Of a stretch of 64,000 nucleotides of DNA, positions 44,122 to 52,461 are shown one piece after another. The stretch comes from Bacillus sp. MM2020_1. GTDB taxonomy: Bacteria; Bacillota; Bacilli; Bacillales; Cytobacillaceae. The notes under the pieces were generated by a model, which did not search any database, was not told the DNA's origin, and worked only from the letters and a program-made list of their open reading frames with translations. The stretch spans positions 98,418 to 162,417 of the forward strand of contig JAANMP010000005.1 in assembly GCA_011250595.1 (NCBI GenBank), in the 5' to 3' direction. The translations under genes and the position numbers were made by a program. Numbering within the stretch: position 1 is the first letter of the stretch; each line of letters begins with the position of its first letter.

Positions 44122-44640
44122 ATGTTTGATCCAACAGCCTTCGATAACATGAAAGTGGTGATTGAAGGGGCTCTTTACGATTTAGATATAATCGGGGAGA
44201 TTATTATTACCGATCGAAACGATCTAATCAACATAGCGAAGATGTCTCGAAATTTTGATGTGTCGTTTCAATTACCTAATCGCAATGTTTCAGCTAAAAT
44301 AGAAATGAAAGCAGATCTAGTTAATCTGGCAGCCGAGCTTTTACCGCCACTACTATCAGAGCAGAAGGCAGGATGTCAACTGAGACTCCAATTTTTATCT
44401 GAACCAAAGGATCAAAGGATTGATTTTCAAAAAATTGAAACCATTCTCCTTGGTGTTTGGGGTTCGACCAGAAAAATTACTCAAACTGTTCAATATCACC
44501 CGCTTGAAATCGAAAGTAGACTTAATCATCAAATTACAATTGAATTTGACCGATTGATTCGCGAAGACCAAATGGATGATTTGATTGAAATGACTGAGTT
44601 TATCATGATAACACTAAAAAAACTTAGCCACGAATATTAG
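44122..44640 (+). CDS. Hypothetical protein downstream of fhs (172 aa)
   Basis: 172 residues, soluble, acidic, with no recognised domain. Sequence alternates strands and helices (VIEGALYDLDIIGEIIITDRN near the start; MDDLIEMTEFIMITLKKL at the end). AAAAGGGAGTATCGTAC precedes the ATG, a good site. It follows fhs by 16 bp and ends at a terminator, so it is the second gene of that transcript. No catalytic motif seen. Confidence 0.7.
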   Translation: MFDPTAFDNMKVVIEGALYDLDIIGEIIITDRNDLINIAKMSRNFDVSFQLPNRNVSAKIEMKADLVNLAAELLPPLLSEQKAGCQLRLQFLSEPKDQRIDFQKIETILLGVWGSTRKITQTVQYHPLEIESRLNHQITIEFDRLIREDQMDDLIEMTEFIMITLKKLSHEY

Positions 44641-44648
44641 AGTCAAAA

Positions 44649-44685
44649 GAAAAACCAGCTTTTTTATCAAGAGCTGGTTTTTCTT
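44649..44685 (+). terminator. Terminator of the fhs transcript
   Basis: A 12-bp perfect stem (GAAAAACCAGCT / AGCTGGTTTTTC) with T-rich tail. Confidence 0.88.
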
Positions 44686-44769
44686 ACGTCTTTTAAATAT
44701 TTACAATATTCAAACTTTTAGGTACGATTGATTTATATGTTTAATTTTTAATAAGAAGGGGAGATGACG

Positions 44770-45618
44770 TTGGTCAAAACAGCTTGGGTCACGGATAGTA
44801 CCGCCTATTTAGATGAAGAATTAAAAAATCATCCGGATTTATATACAATACCACTCACCATATTACTTGATGGTGAGGAATTTTCTGATGGAATCGACTT
44901 AACCTCTGCCCAATTATTTGAGCGATTAAAGCAGCTAAAAAATCCCCCAAAGACGTCCCAACCTTCGATTGGAGCTTTTCAGACCTTATACGAACAACTG
45001 TCTAAGGAGTACGACCAAGTGGTTGCCGTGCTTTTATCAGGAAAATTAAGCGGGACAGTTTCCTCGAGTGAACAAGCAGCGAAGTTGGTTGAGATTCCAG
45101 TTACCACCTTTGATTCGAATATCTTAACCTATCCAATGACGGCTTTACTAAAAGAAGGGATTAGGCTGGTTGAAGAAGGAGCTGGTATTGAGTCGGTAAT
45201 TAATCAGCTTGATATCATTAAAAAAACGAACGAGACCTATGTTCTTGTCGGCAGTTTAGAACAGCTCCACCGCAGTGGCCGAATGTCAGGTCTAAAATTC
45301 TTTCTTGGCAGTATGCTGAACGTAAAACCAATTATTTCGATTGTTGATGGTGCGCTAAGTGTGAAAGAAAAAGCACGAAGTGAGAAAAAGGCAAAGGAAA
45401 AAATATTGGATTACTTACGATCCTCCTACGAGCAGTACCATTTTAAAGAAGTATATTTATTATATGGGTTGCACGAGGAACATGCAGCGAATTGGAAGGA
45501 CGAATTAAGAAAGGAATTTCCTCGGCTAGAGATTATTTGTTGTCCATTAGGGGCGGTCATTGGTGTACATGCCGGTGAAAATACACTGGGCATCAGCTGG
45601 CATAATGAGTTGAAATAA
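44770..45618 (+). CDS. DegV-family fatty-acid-binding protein
   Basis: About 282 residues. The N-domain has WVTDSTAYLD and IPLTILLDGEEFSDGIDL; then PKTSQPSIGAF and the GSLEQLHRSGRMSG motif, all typical of DegV/FakB proteins. FakB-type members bind a fatty acid and present it to FakA kinase. No fakA lies here, so this specific role is by family only. TTG 44770 with AAGGGGAG at proper distance is preferred to ATG 44764, which abuts the site. Confidence 0.9.
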   Translation: MVKTAWVTDSTAYLDEELKNHPDLYTIPLTILLDGEEFSDGIDLTSAQLFERLKQLKNPPKTSQPSIGAFQTLYEQLSKEYDQVVAVLLSGKLSGTVSSSEQAAKLVEIPVTTFDSNILTYPMTALLKEGIRLVEEGAGIESVINQLDIIKKTNETYVLVGSLEQLHRSGRMSGLKFFLGSMLNVKPIISIVDGALSVKEKARSEKKAKEKILDYLRSSYEQYHFKEVYLLYGLHEEHAANWKDELRKEFPRLEIICCPLGAVIGVHAGENTLGISWHNELK

Positions 45619-45626
45619 TAACAAAA

Positions 45627-45657
45627 AATAATCCCGAACATTCGGGGTTATTTTTTG
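45627..45657 (+). terminator. Terminator of degV gene
   Basis: The stem AATAATCCCGA / TCGGGGTTATT is followed by TTTTTT. Confidence 0.8.
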
Positions 45658-45708
45658 TTTGTTTTTCATGTTAAAATGACAAAGATGAAAGTAGGTGTGC
45701 TCAAAAAA

Positions 45709-46356
45709 ATGAAGAATCCGATAATTGAACAAACGGAAGTTTTTGTCCGGAACGAATTAGGGGAGGATGCGACAGGCCATGATTGGTTCCATGTCGACCG
45801 CGTCCGACGGAATGCTTTACATATTTGCAAGGAAGAAAATGCAGGAGAGGCGTTCATTATTGAAATGGCTGCATTACTCCATGACATACCTGATGAAAAG
45901 CTGAATGAAAGTATCGAAAAAGGTGAAGAAAAACTTGAAACCTATTTACAAACTATTCCGCTAACAGATAATGATAAGAAACATATAAAAAAAATTATCG
46001 CAACGATTTCCTATAAAGGTGGACAACACACAGAGCTATCGACTATTGAAGCTAAAATCGTCCAAGACGCAGACCGTTTAGATGCGATTGGAGCCATCGG
46101 AATTGCCCGGGTCTTTGCCTATGGCGGCAAAAAAGGCCAACCCATTTATGACCCCGGCATTCAGGTGCGAGATGCAATGAGCTTAGAGGAGTATCGAAAA
46201 GGTAAATCCACAAGCATTCATCATTTTTATGAAAAGCTGCTTAAATTACAAGATTTACTAAATACAAAAGCTGCCCGAGAAATGGCAGAAAGCCGTCAAC
46301 GAATGATGGGAACATTTTTAGAACAATTTTACCAAGAATGGGATGGACAAGAATGA
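45709..46356 (+). CDS. HD-domain phosphohydrolase (YedJ-like)
   Basis: About 215 residues. HD-superfamily ligands are seen in HDWFHVDRVRR (His), AALLHDIPDEK (His-Asp) and IVQDADRLDAIGAIGIAR (Asp), the last being typical of the YedJ/YfbR-like group. It probably hydrolyses a nucleotide or other phosphate; substrate unknown. The start ATG 45709 follows GTAGGTG. Its TGA overlaps the ATG of the ABC-F gene (ATGA), so translation of the pair is coupled. Confidence 0.88.
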   Translation: MKNPIIEQTEVFVRNELGEDATGHDWFHVDRVRRNALHICKEENAGEAFIIEMAALLHDIPDEKLNESIEKGEEKLETYLQTIPLTDNDKKHIKKIIATISYKGGQHTELSTIEAKIVQDADRLDAIGAIGIARVFAYGGKKGQPIYDPGIQVRDAMSLEEYRKGKSTSIHHFYEKLLKLQDLLNTKAAREMAESRQRMMGTFLEQFYQEWDGQE

Positions 46357-48242
46357 AAATGCTCACAGGAGAAAATGTTTCGAAAACGTATGGGGAGAAA
46401 CAGCTTTTTAACAATATCTCCTTTACGATTAAAGAAAAAGAGCGTGTGGGATTAATCGGGATAAATGGGACGGGAAAATCATCCTTATTAAAAATTATTG
46501 CAGGTCTTGATACACCGGATGATGGAAAAATCATCACGAGCAAGGACTATTCGATTACCTTTTTAGATCAGCAGCCGGAATTAGACGTGGAAAAAACAGT
46601 GCTTGAACAAGTCTTCCATGGGGATGCTCCAATCTTAAAGCTCATGCGTGCTTATGAAAAAACGTTATTAGAGTTGAATATTTCTCCAAATGACACCATG
46701 GTTCAAGAAGCTCTTTTCCAATTGCAAAAGCAAATGGATGCATTAAATGCTTGGGATGCCAGCACAAATGCAAAGTCAATATTAATGAAATTAGGGATTG
46801 AGGATTTTTCAAAAAAAATCGGCGAATTATCCGGCGGGCAGAAAAAGCGTGTTGCCTTAGCGCAAGTTTTAATCGCCGAACCGGATTTACTTATTTTAGA
46901 CGAGCCCACGAACCATCTCGATTTCGACTCAGTTAAATGGTTGGAAGAGTATCTAAGTAGATATAGTGGCTCTATTTTGCTAGTCACACATGATCGGTAT
47001 TTTTTAGACCGTGTCGCCAATCGAATGTTCGAACTCGATGGTGGGCTGCTATACAGTTATAAAGGCAATTATGCGGCCTTTTTAGAAGCAAAAGCCATTC
47101 GTGAAGAGAATGAAGCAGCGACCTTTGAAAAAAGAAAAAATCTTTTCCGTAGAGAGCTCGAGTGGATTAGACGTGGTGCAAAGGCTAGGTCAACCAAACA
47201 AAAGGCCAGGATTCAGCGATTTGATGAACTGGATGAAAAGGTTACTAATGGGAAGTTGTCTTCTGAAAAGCTGGATATTTCGTTAAATGGCAGCCGGCTT
47301 GGGAAGCAAGTGTTTGAGTTAAAGGATGCTTCTAAGCGTTACGGGGCAAAAACTATCTTAAATCATTTTGATTTGCTAGTGAAGCCGGGGGACCGGATAG
47401 GCATTATCGGAAAAAATGGAACAGGGAAATCCACCTTGTTAAATATCCTCGCAAAACAAATCCCCCTTGATGAAGGTGAGTTTATCATGGGGCAAACCGT
47501 GAAAATCGCTTATTATACACAGGAAAGCGAAGATATGGATGAAAGTAAGCGGATGATTGAATACATTAAAGAGACAGCCGAGATCGTCGAAACTTCAGAT
47601 GGAAAGACAATCTCTGCGGCACAAATGCTTGAACGGTTTCTATTTCCTCCATTTACGCACGGTACGCCGATTCGAAAGCTCTCAGGCGGAGAAAAACGAC
47701 GTCTATATTTGTTGAAAATATTGATGACAGCTCCAAATGTGTTATTACTAGATGAGCCAACCAACGATCTCGATACTCAGACACTAACGGTTCTGGAAGA
47801 TTATTTAGAAGATTTTCCGGGTGTGGTCATTACTGTTTCCCATGACCGCTATTTCTTAGATAAGGTGGCAGAGCAGCTTCTCGTGCTACAAGGAGAAGGT
47901 TACATAGATTCGTTCTTTGGGAATTACACTGAGTTTCTTGAAAAGGAATCAATCCTTGAAGCACAAAAAACAGCCACGGTTTCGGTCAAGCCAACGAAAG
48001 CCATTGAGAAAGAAAAAAAGAAAAAGATGACCTATCAAGAGAAAAAAGAGTGGGAATCAATCGACGAAGACATCGCGAAAACGGAGAACCGTCTTGAAGA
48101 AATAGGTGTCGAAATGGCGAAAACAGGCAGTGATTTTACGAAGGCCCAGGAATTAATGAAGCAGGAAACAGAATTAAACGAAAAGCTGGAATACTTAATT
48201 GAACGCTGGTCGTATCTGGCAGAGCTGGCTGAAAAGGAATAA
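46353..48242 (+). CDS. yfmR: ABC-F family ATPase (YfmR/Uup-like translation factor)
   Basis: About 629 residues: two ABC domains without membrane part. Walker A sequences are GINGTGKSS (about 36) and GKNGTGKST (about 352); signatures are LSGGQKKRVALAQ and LSGGEKRRLYLL. The interdomain linker is Arg/Lys-rich (RRELEWIRRGAKARSTKQKAR). A C-terminal coiled coil (about 540-629) is of the Uup/YfmR type. ABC-F proteins act on the ribosomal E site; YfmR relieves stalling. It starts within the HD gene's stop. Confidence 0.9.
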   Translation: MKMLTGENVSKTYGEKQLFNNISFTIKEKERVGLIGINGTGKSSLLKIIAGLDTPDDGKIITSKDYSITFLDQQPELDVEKTVLEQVFHGDAPILKLMRAYEKTLLELNISPNDTMVQEALFQLQKQMDALNAWDASTNAKSILMKLGIEDFSKKIGELSGGQKKRVALAQVLIAEPDLLILDEPTNHLDFDSVKWLEEYLSRYSGSILLVTHDRYFLDRVANRMFELDGGLLYSYKGNYAAFLEAKAIREENEAATFEKRKNLFRRELEWIRRGAKARSTKQKARIQRFDELDEKVTNGKLSSEKLDISLNGSRLGKQVFELKDASKRYGAKTILNHFDLLVKPGDRIGIIGKNGTGKSTLLNILAKQIPLDEGEFIMGQTVKIAYYTQESEDMDESKRMIEYIKETAEIVETSDGKTISAAQMLERFLFPPFTHGTPIRKLSGGEKRRLYLLKILMTAPNVLLLDEPTNDLDTQTLTVLEDYLEDFPGVVITVSHDRYFLDKVAEQLLVLQGEGYIDSFFGNYTEFLEKESILEAQKTATVSVKPTKAIEKEKKKKMTYQEKKEWESIDEDIAKTENRLEEIGVEMAKTGSDFTKAQELMKQETELNEKLEYLIERWSYLAELAEKE

Positions 48243-48272
48243 GAGTGCGTCCACGGCGTACTCTTTTTTCTA
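48243..48272 (+). terminator. Terminator of the ABC-F gene
   Basis: GAGTGCG / CGTACTC stem (one G-T pair) with TTTTTT after it. Confidence 0.7.
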
Positions 48273-48347
48273 CAAGCATATCCGGTGATTGAAATGTATC
48301 TAATATGATAAACTTGATAAAGAAATCATAAGAATTAGGTGATCTTG

Positions 48348-49481
48348 TTGAAAATTAAGGCAATTGAACCAACACCAAGTCCAAATACCATGAAAATTAA
48401 TTTAGATGAAGAACTTCCGATGGGGAAAAGCCATAATTATAAAAAAGAAACAGCTGCTGATGCACCTGCTGTTATTCATTCCATCCTTCAAATCGAAGGA
48501 ATCAAAGGCGTGTACCATGTTGCAGATTTTCTTGCTGTTGAGCGGAATGCAAAATATGATTGGAAGGAATTATTACCTCAAGTTCGTGGGGCCTTTGGAG
48601 AAAAGGCGAATGAAGCTGCGAACATAGCAAAAATGGATGAACATTTTGGGGAAATTAAGGTTGAAATCCAAATGTTTAAGGATATACCCCTTCAAGTAAA
48701 GCTTACCGATGGCACAAGCGAAAGACGATTTGGAATGCCGGAATACTTTTTAACGGCAAGAGAAATGGCTCAGCTTCCTGAAGATAACTATATCTTATTG
48801 CGAAAATGGAAAAATCAAGGCGTCCGCTATGGTGACTTTGACCAAATTGGCCATGAGGTGGTCGATGAAATCATTGCTGCGTATTCACCGAAACGATTAG
48901 AAGACTTAGTTTCAATCGCTCAATCCAGGGAGCCTAATCAAGAACTAAAACCACTTCGTCCCCGGAAAAGGGTAACAATAGATGCTTTTCAGAATCCTGA
49001 TTGGCAGGTTCGTTATCAACTCCTCGAGCAAATGGATGATCCGGAACTAGACGATTTACCACTCCTTGAAAAAGCATTATCAGATGAAAAGGCATCGATT
49101 CGAAGACTTGCCACCGTATACCTCGGCATGGTCAAAGAGAAAGAGGTATTACCGCTTCTTTATAAGGCACTGAACGATAAAACGGTGACCGTTCGAAGAA
49201 CCGCGGGAGATTGTTTATCTGATTTAGGATTTCCGGAAGCAGAAAATGAAATGATGAAAGCATTGCAGGATAAAAGCAAGCTTGTTCGCTGGCGGGCAGC
49301 AATGTTTTTATATGAAGTTGGAGATGACAAGGCACTACCTGCGTTAAAGGCTGCTGAAAATGATGCGGAATTTGAAGTTCGTTTGCAAATTAAAATGGCG
49401 ATTGAAAGAATTGAGGGCGGCGAAGAAGCTAAAGGATCTGTCTGGAAGCAGATGACTGAAGCAAGAAAAGCAGACGAATAA
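48348..49481 (+). CDS. ypgR: Nfu N-domain plus HEAT-repeat protein YpgR (conserved virulence factor C family)
   Basis: 377 residues, the same length as B. subtilis YpgR. Residues 1-90 form an Nfu N-terminal-like domain (IKAIEPTPSPNTMKINLD ... GIKGVYHVADF). The C-terminal half carries HEAT/PBS-type repeats (DEKASIRRLATVYLG, KTVTVRRTAGDCL, KSKLVRWRAAMFL). The CxxC of full Nfu is absent. In staphylococci the homologue is CvfC. TTG 48348 with AGGTG six bases before is preferred. It precedes brxA, as in B. subtilis. Confidence 0.85.
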   Translation: MKIKAIEPTPSPNTMKINLDEELPMGKSHNYKKETAADAPAVIHSILQIEGIKGVYHVADFLAVERNAKYDWKELLPQVRGAFGEKANEAANIAKMDEHFGEIKVEIQMFKDIPLQVKLTDGTSERRFGMPEYFLTAREMAQLPEDNYILLRKWKNQGVRYGDFDQIGHEVVDEIIAAYSPKRLEDLVSIAQSREPNQELKPLRPRKRVTIDAFQNPDWQVRYQLLEQMDDPELDDLPLLEKALSDEKASIRRLATVYLGMVKEKEVLPLLYKALNDKTVTVRRTAGDCLSDLGFPEAENEMMKALQDKSKLVRWRAAMFLYEVGDDKALPALKAAENDAEFEVRLQIKMAIERIEGGEEAKGSVWKQMTEARKADE

Positions 49482-49544
49482 AATTGCAAAAAGCAAATGG
49501 ATTAGTTATTCTAAAATGGATGAACCGAAACGGAGTGATTTAGA

Positions 49545-49979
49545 TTGTCAAATGCGTATGATGAATATATGAAAAAAATGGTTTTACCGATGCGAGAAGA
49601 ATTAGCAAGGGCTGGCTTCGAAGAGCTCTCGAATGCACAAGAGGTTGAACAATTTATTGAAAATGTGAGCGGAACAACACTGGTTGTCGTAAATTCCGTT
49701 TGCGGATGTGCTGCTGGTCTGGCTCGTCCTGCGGCAACGCAAGCTGTGCTAAATAGCGAGAAAAAGCCTAACCATCTCGTAACAGTTTTTGCGGGACAGG
49801 ATAAAGAAGCCACAGCGAAAATGCGCGAATATTTTGAGGGAATTGAACCATCATCACCATCAATGGCATTATTAAAGGATAAAAAAGTCGTTCATTTCAT
49901 TCCGAGACATGATATTGAAGGTATGCCAATGGAAGCAGTTATGCAAAATTTACTAGGGGCATTTGAAGCCCATTGCTAA
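49545..49979 (+). CDS. brxA: Bacilliredoxin BrxA (YphP)
   Basis: 144 residues, DUF1094 family. The CGC active site is at residues 53-55 in VVNSVCGCAAGLARP, as in B. subtilis YphP. It removes bacillithiol from mixed disulfides on proteins after oxidative stress. TTG 49545 follows CGGAGTG. It lies 63 bp after ypgR, the same pairing as in B. subtilis, and has its own strong terminator. Confidence 0.94.
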   Translation: MSNAYDEYMKKMVLPMREELARAGFEELSNAQEVEQFIENVSGTTLVVVNSVCGCAAGLARPAATQAVLNSEKKPNHLVTVFAGQDKEATAKMREYFEGIEPSSPSMALLKDKKVVHFIPRHDIEGMPMEAVMQNLLGAFEAHC

Positions 49980-49982
49980 TTA

Positions 49983-50008
49983 GGATGTCAACCGACATCC
50001 TTTTTTTT
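49983..50008 (+). terminator. Terminator of brxA
   Basis: A perfect 7-bp stem (GGATGTC / GACATCC) with loop AACC and eight T residues. Confidence 0.88.
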
Positions 50009-50125
50009 AATTGATAAGAGTACAGAAAATTTTCCATTTATACAAAAAAAGAAGTATAATATTTTTTATAATACCTATTTTTTGAACATAAGAGAATAAA
50101 GAAAAGAATAAGGTGATCTAAAAAA

Positions 50126-50719
50126 ATGAACAATTGGCTTCGAAAAACACTATTTGTACTAGTATCTGTTTTAACCTTTGGTCTCGTGACCCCTACACAA
50201 TTAATTAACACAGTAAACGCTGAGAATCTCGCTGATCGAGATGCCTTCGAAGCGCCTTCAACCGAAAGTACTTTCGGACAAACCAATACGTTTATTGAAG
50301 ATTCGAAATTTGATAAAGAAAAATTTATTGGAGAACTAATAAAACAAGCTGAATTGCAATCCTATCAGAAATTTGGTACAAGAATTAAACCCGTCATCGA
50401 AAATGAATTCCGAGAGATTATTTTGCCAAATATTGAAAAGGCACTGGAGGAAGTGGCTGTCCAATTTCCTGAAGAAGATTTGAAGAACCTCACCATTTCA
50501 GAACAGCCTGGTGCGGGGCTTTCTGAAAAAATCTTTAATGTTAACAATCGCGTTTTCGGAAAGGATATCCTTCGTTTTCATGTTAGACGAGATAATCCAC
50601 CGCAGGCAGGATATTGGTTTAATTTTCATTACCATACCTACCATGACCAATTCCAGAGCCATCATGAGTTAGGTTCGATTTATTGGGCAAAAAATACACC
50701 ACCCAAGTGGATGAGTTAG
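50126..50719 (+). CDS. ypjP: YpjP-family secreted/anchored protein
   Basis: 197 residues. An N-terminal signal-like helix (WLRKTLFVLVSVLTFGLV) ends near TVNAENLADRD, so the mature protein is outside the membrane. The conserved C-terminal half reads FHVRRDNPPQAGYWFNFHYH and SIYWAKNTPPKWMS, the YpjP family hallmark. Function is unknown. In B. subtilis ypjP sits near thyB and dfrA; here the Ter cluster separates them by about 11 kb. AAGGTG precedes the ATG with some distance. Confidence 0.85.
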   Translation: MNNWLRKTLFVLVSVLTFGLVTPTQLINTVNAENLADRDAFEAPSTESTFGQTNTFIEDSKFDKEKFIGELIKQAELQSYQKFGTRIKPVIENEFREIILPNIEKALEEVAVQFPEEDLKNLTISEQPGAGLSEKIFNVNNRVFGKDILRFHVRRDNPPQAGYWFNFHYHTYHDQFQSHHELGSIYWAKNTPPKWMS

Positions 50720-50762
50720 TGTTGATTTGCTTATAGGTAGGAAAAAAATTTATTATAATAAA

Positions 50763-50788
50763 TGAAACCTTTTTATCACAAACTCGTA
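50763..50788 (+). promoter_or_regulatory. ECF-sigma-type promoter upstream of the first terD
   Basis: TGAAAC (50763-50768), a 16-base spacer, then CGTA (50785-50788). This is the SigW/SigM/SigX pattern of Bacillus, 35 bp before the ATG. B. subtilis yce ter-like genes are also controlled by ECF sigma factors and SigB. Confidence 0.8.
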
Positions 50789-50822
50789 AATAGACTATCA
50801 CCTAAATTGGAGGAATGAAAAA

Positions 50823-51404
50823 ATGGCAGTAAGTTTATCAAAAGGACAAAAAGTTGATTTAACAAAAACAAATCCCGGTTTGACAAATGTTGTGGTTGGA
50901 CTTGGATGGGATACAAACAAATATGATGGTGGGAATGACTTTGATTTAGATTCTTCTGTATTCCTGCTGGGAGAGAATGGAAAAGTTACGAATGAAAGTG
51001 ACTTTATTTTCTATAATAATCCACAAGGAGCAAATGGAGCCGTGGTACATACTGGAGACAATCGCACTGGTGCTGGTGATGGTGATGATGAAGGTGTCAA
51101 AGTAAGTCTTACCACTATACCTGCTAATATTCAGCGGATTGCATTTACTATTACAATTCATGAGGCAGACAGCAGAAGTCAAAACTTTGGTCAGGTTTCC
51201 AATGCTTATGCGCGAATTTACAATGAGGCAAATGGTGAGGAACTGATTCGTTATGATTTAGGTGAGGACTTCTCAATTGAAACGGCAATCGTTGTCGGTG
51301 AATTGTATCGTCACAATGGTGAATGGAAATTTAGTGCCATCGGCAGTGGTTATCAAGGCGGATTAGCTGCACTTGCAACTGACTTTGGACTATCGATAGG
51401 TTAA
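50823..51404 (+). CDS. terD: TerD-family stress protein (first copy)
   Basis: 193 residues, full-length TerD domain. Calcium-binding acidic clusters are present: [12 protein letters not shown] (about 40) and [12 protein letters not shown] (about 80). The end FAIDSI-like region reads [19 protein letters not shown], as in the family. TerD proteins bind Ca2+ and are linked to tellurite, phage and membrane-damage stress. TTGGAGGAATGAAAAA precedes the ATG. A terminator at 51420 partly separates it from the next gene. Confidence 0.94.
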   Translation: MAVSLSKGQKVDLTKTNPGLTNVVVGLGWDTNKYDGGNDFDLDSSVFLLGENGKVTNESDFIFYNNPQGANGAVVHTGDNRTGAGDGDDEGVKVSLTTIPANIQRIAFTITIHEADSRSQNFGQVSNAYARIYNEANGEELIRYDLGEDFSIETAIVVGELYRHNGEWKFSAIGSGYQGGLAALATDFGLSIG

Positions 51405-51419
51405 TATTTAAAAATTAAG

Positions 51420-51445
51420 AGACCCAATCCATAATGGGTCTTTTT
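51420..51445 (+). terminator. Terminator after first terD
   Basis: A 7-bp stem (AGACCCA / TGGGTCT) followed by five T residues; may be only partial, since terC follows with no clear own promoter. Confidence 0.7.
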
Positions 51446-51468
51446 CCAAAATTTTGTTTTGTCAATCT

Positions 51469-51588
51469 GTCTAGCTGCAGCGCCTAGGGGCTCGAGGTCA
51501 TAAGCCAATCCGTCCTGAAGGTTAAAGAACAACCTTCACGCCGGCTCGTCTTATGCTTGTCGCCCCTGAGCAAGGCGCTTCCGCTTTT
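51469..51588. repeat. Dispersed intergenic repeat, about 120 bp imperfect palindrome
   Basis: The ends pair (AGCGCC...GGGGC at left; GCCCC...GGCGCT at right), and a second inner hairpin (GAAGGTT / AACCTTC) lies at the centre. The right end GGCGCTTCCGCTTTT recurs in degraded form at 8446-8471. This looks like the REP/MITE-like elements scattered between Bacillus genes. It carries no ORF. Confidence 0.75.
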
Positions 51589-51611
51589 ATATTCTAGGAG
51601 GAATTTTTTTA

Positions 51612-52391
51612 ATGTCAGTTTTGAATCATATCTTGGACACATATGCACAATTTTTTGATTTGAATATGTGGAGTAAAATATTAACCGACCCAGTCAGCTG
51701 GGGACTTATTGGGACACTTATTATTTTGGAAGGATTACTTTCTGCTGATAATGCGCTTGTTTTAGCCGTTATGGTTAAACATTTGGAACCTAAAAAGCGT
51801 AAGAAAGCCTTGTTCTACGGTCTATTAGGAGCATATATATTCCGATTTATTGCGATTGGAATCGGGGTATACTTAATCAAGTTTTGGGCCATTAAAGCAC
51901 TTGGGGCCGCGTATCTTGCCTGGTTAGCGATTAAGTATTTCATCGATAAGCGTAAAGGGGATACTGGTCACGATGATGAGGAAACAGAAGGAATTAACCA
52001 AGGCGGTTTGCTTATACGTTTATTCGGTACCTTCTGGGGAACGGTAGCTGCTGTTGAATTAATGGATATTGCTTTCTCGGTTGACAGTGTTCTTGCAGCA
52101 TTTGGTGTCAGCAATCAGGTATGGATTTTATTTGTAGGCGGGATTCTTGGGGTATTAATGATGCGTGGTGTTGCCGGAGTATTTCTAACGCTCATTGATA
52201 GGATTCCTGAGCTTGAAACCACTGCTTATATCTTAATCCTGATCATTGCTATTAAGATGGCACTTACGTTACCGTTATTCAACATCCATATTGAATCCTT
52301 ACATTTCTTTATTATTCTAGCTGTAACATTTGGAGCTACTTTTATTGTTCACTTCATGAATAAGAAAAAGGAAACCAGCAAAGAAAACTAA
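51612..52391 (+). CDS. terC: TerC-family integral membrane protein
   Basis: 259 residues with about seven helices. The metal-binding acidic motifs of TerC are present: SADNALVLAVM (about 45) and VELMDIAFSVDSVLA (about 145). TerC homologues efflux or load Mn2+ to exported enzymes and form the membrane hub of Ter complexes. CTAGGAGGAATTTTTTTA precedes the ATG. It is followed by a hairpin at 52409. Confidence 0.93.
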   Translation: MSVLNHILDTYAQFFDLNMWSKILTDPVSWGLIGTLIILEGLLSADNALVLAVMVKHLEPKKRKKALFYGLLGAYIFRFIAIGIGVYLIKFWAIKALGAAYLAWLAIKYFIDKRKGDTGHDDEETEGINQGGLLIRLFGTFWGTVAAVELMDIAFSVDSVLAAFGVSNQVWILFVGGILGVLMMRGVAGVFLTLIDRIPELETTAYILILIIAIKMALTLPLFNIHIESLHFFIILAVTFGATFIVHFMNKKKETSKEN

Positions 52392-52408
52392 AAACTGTTG
52401 ACGAAAAT

Positions 52409-52443
52409 GGGGAGCTGACGAGAGTCCGTCTCCCCTATTTTTT
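52409..52443 (+). terminator. Hairpin after terC
   Basis: GGGGAG / CTCCCC ends with an inner ACG / CGT stem, followed by TATTTTTT; possibly an attenuator inside the cluster. Confidence 0.65.
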
Positions 52444-52461
52444 ACCTTTTAAGAGGAGAAA

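Noticed and set aside
52409..52443. Riboswitch or yybP-type leader between terC and the lyase gene
   Set aside because: Only a simple hairpin with T tail is present; too short for a known metal riboswitch.
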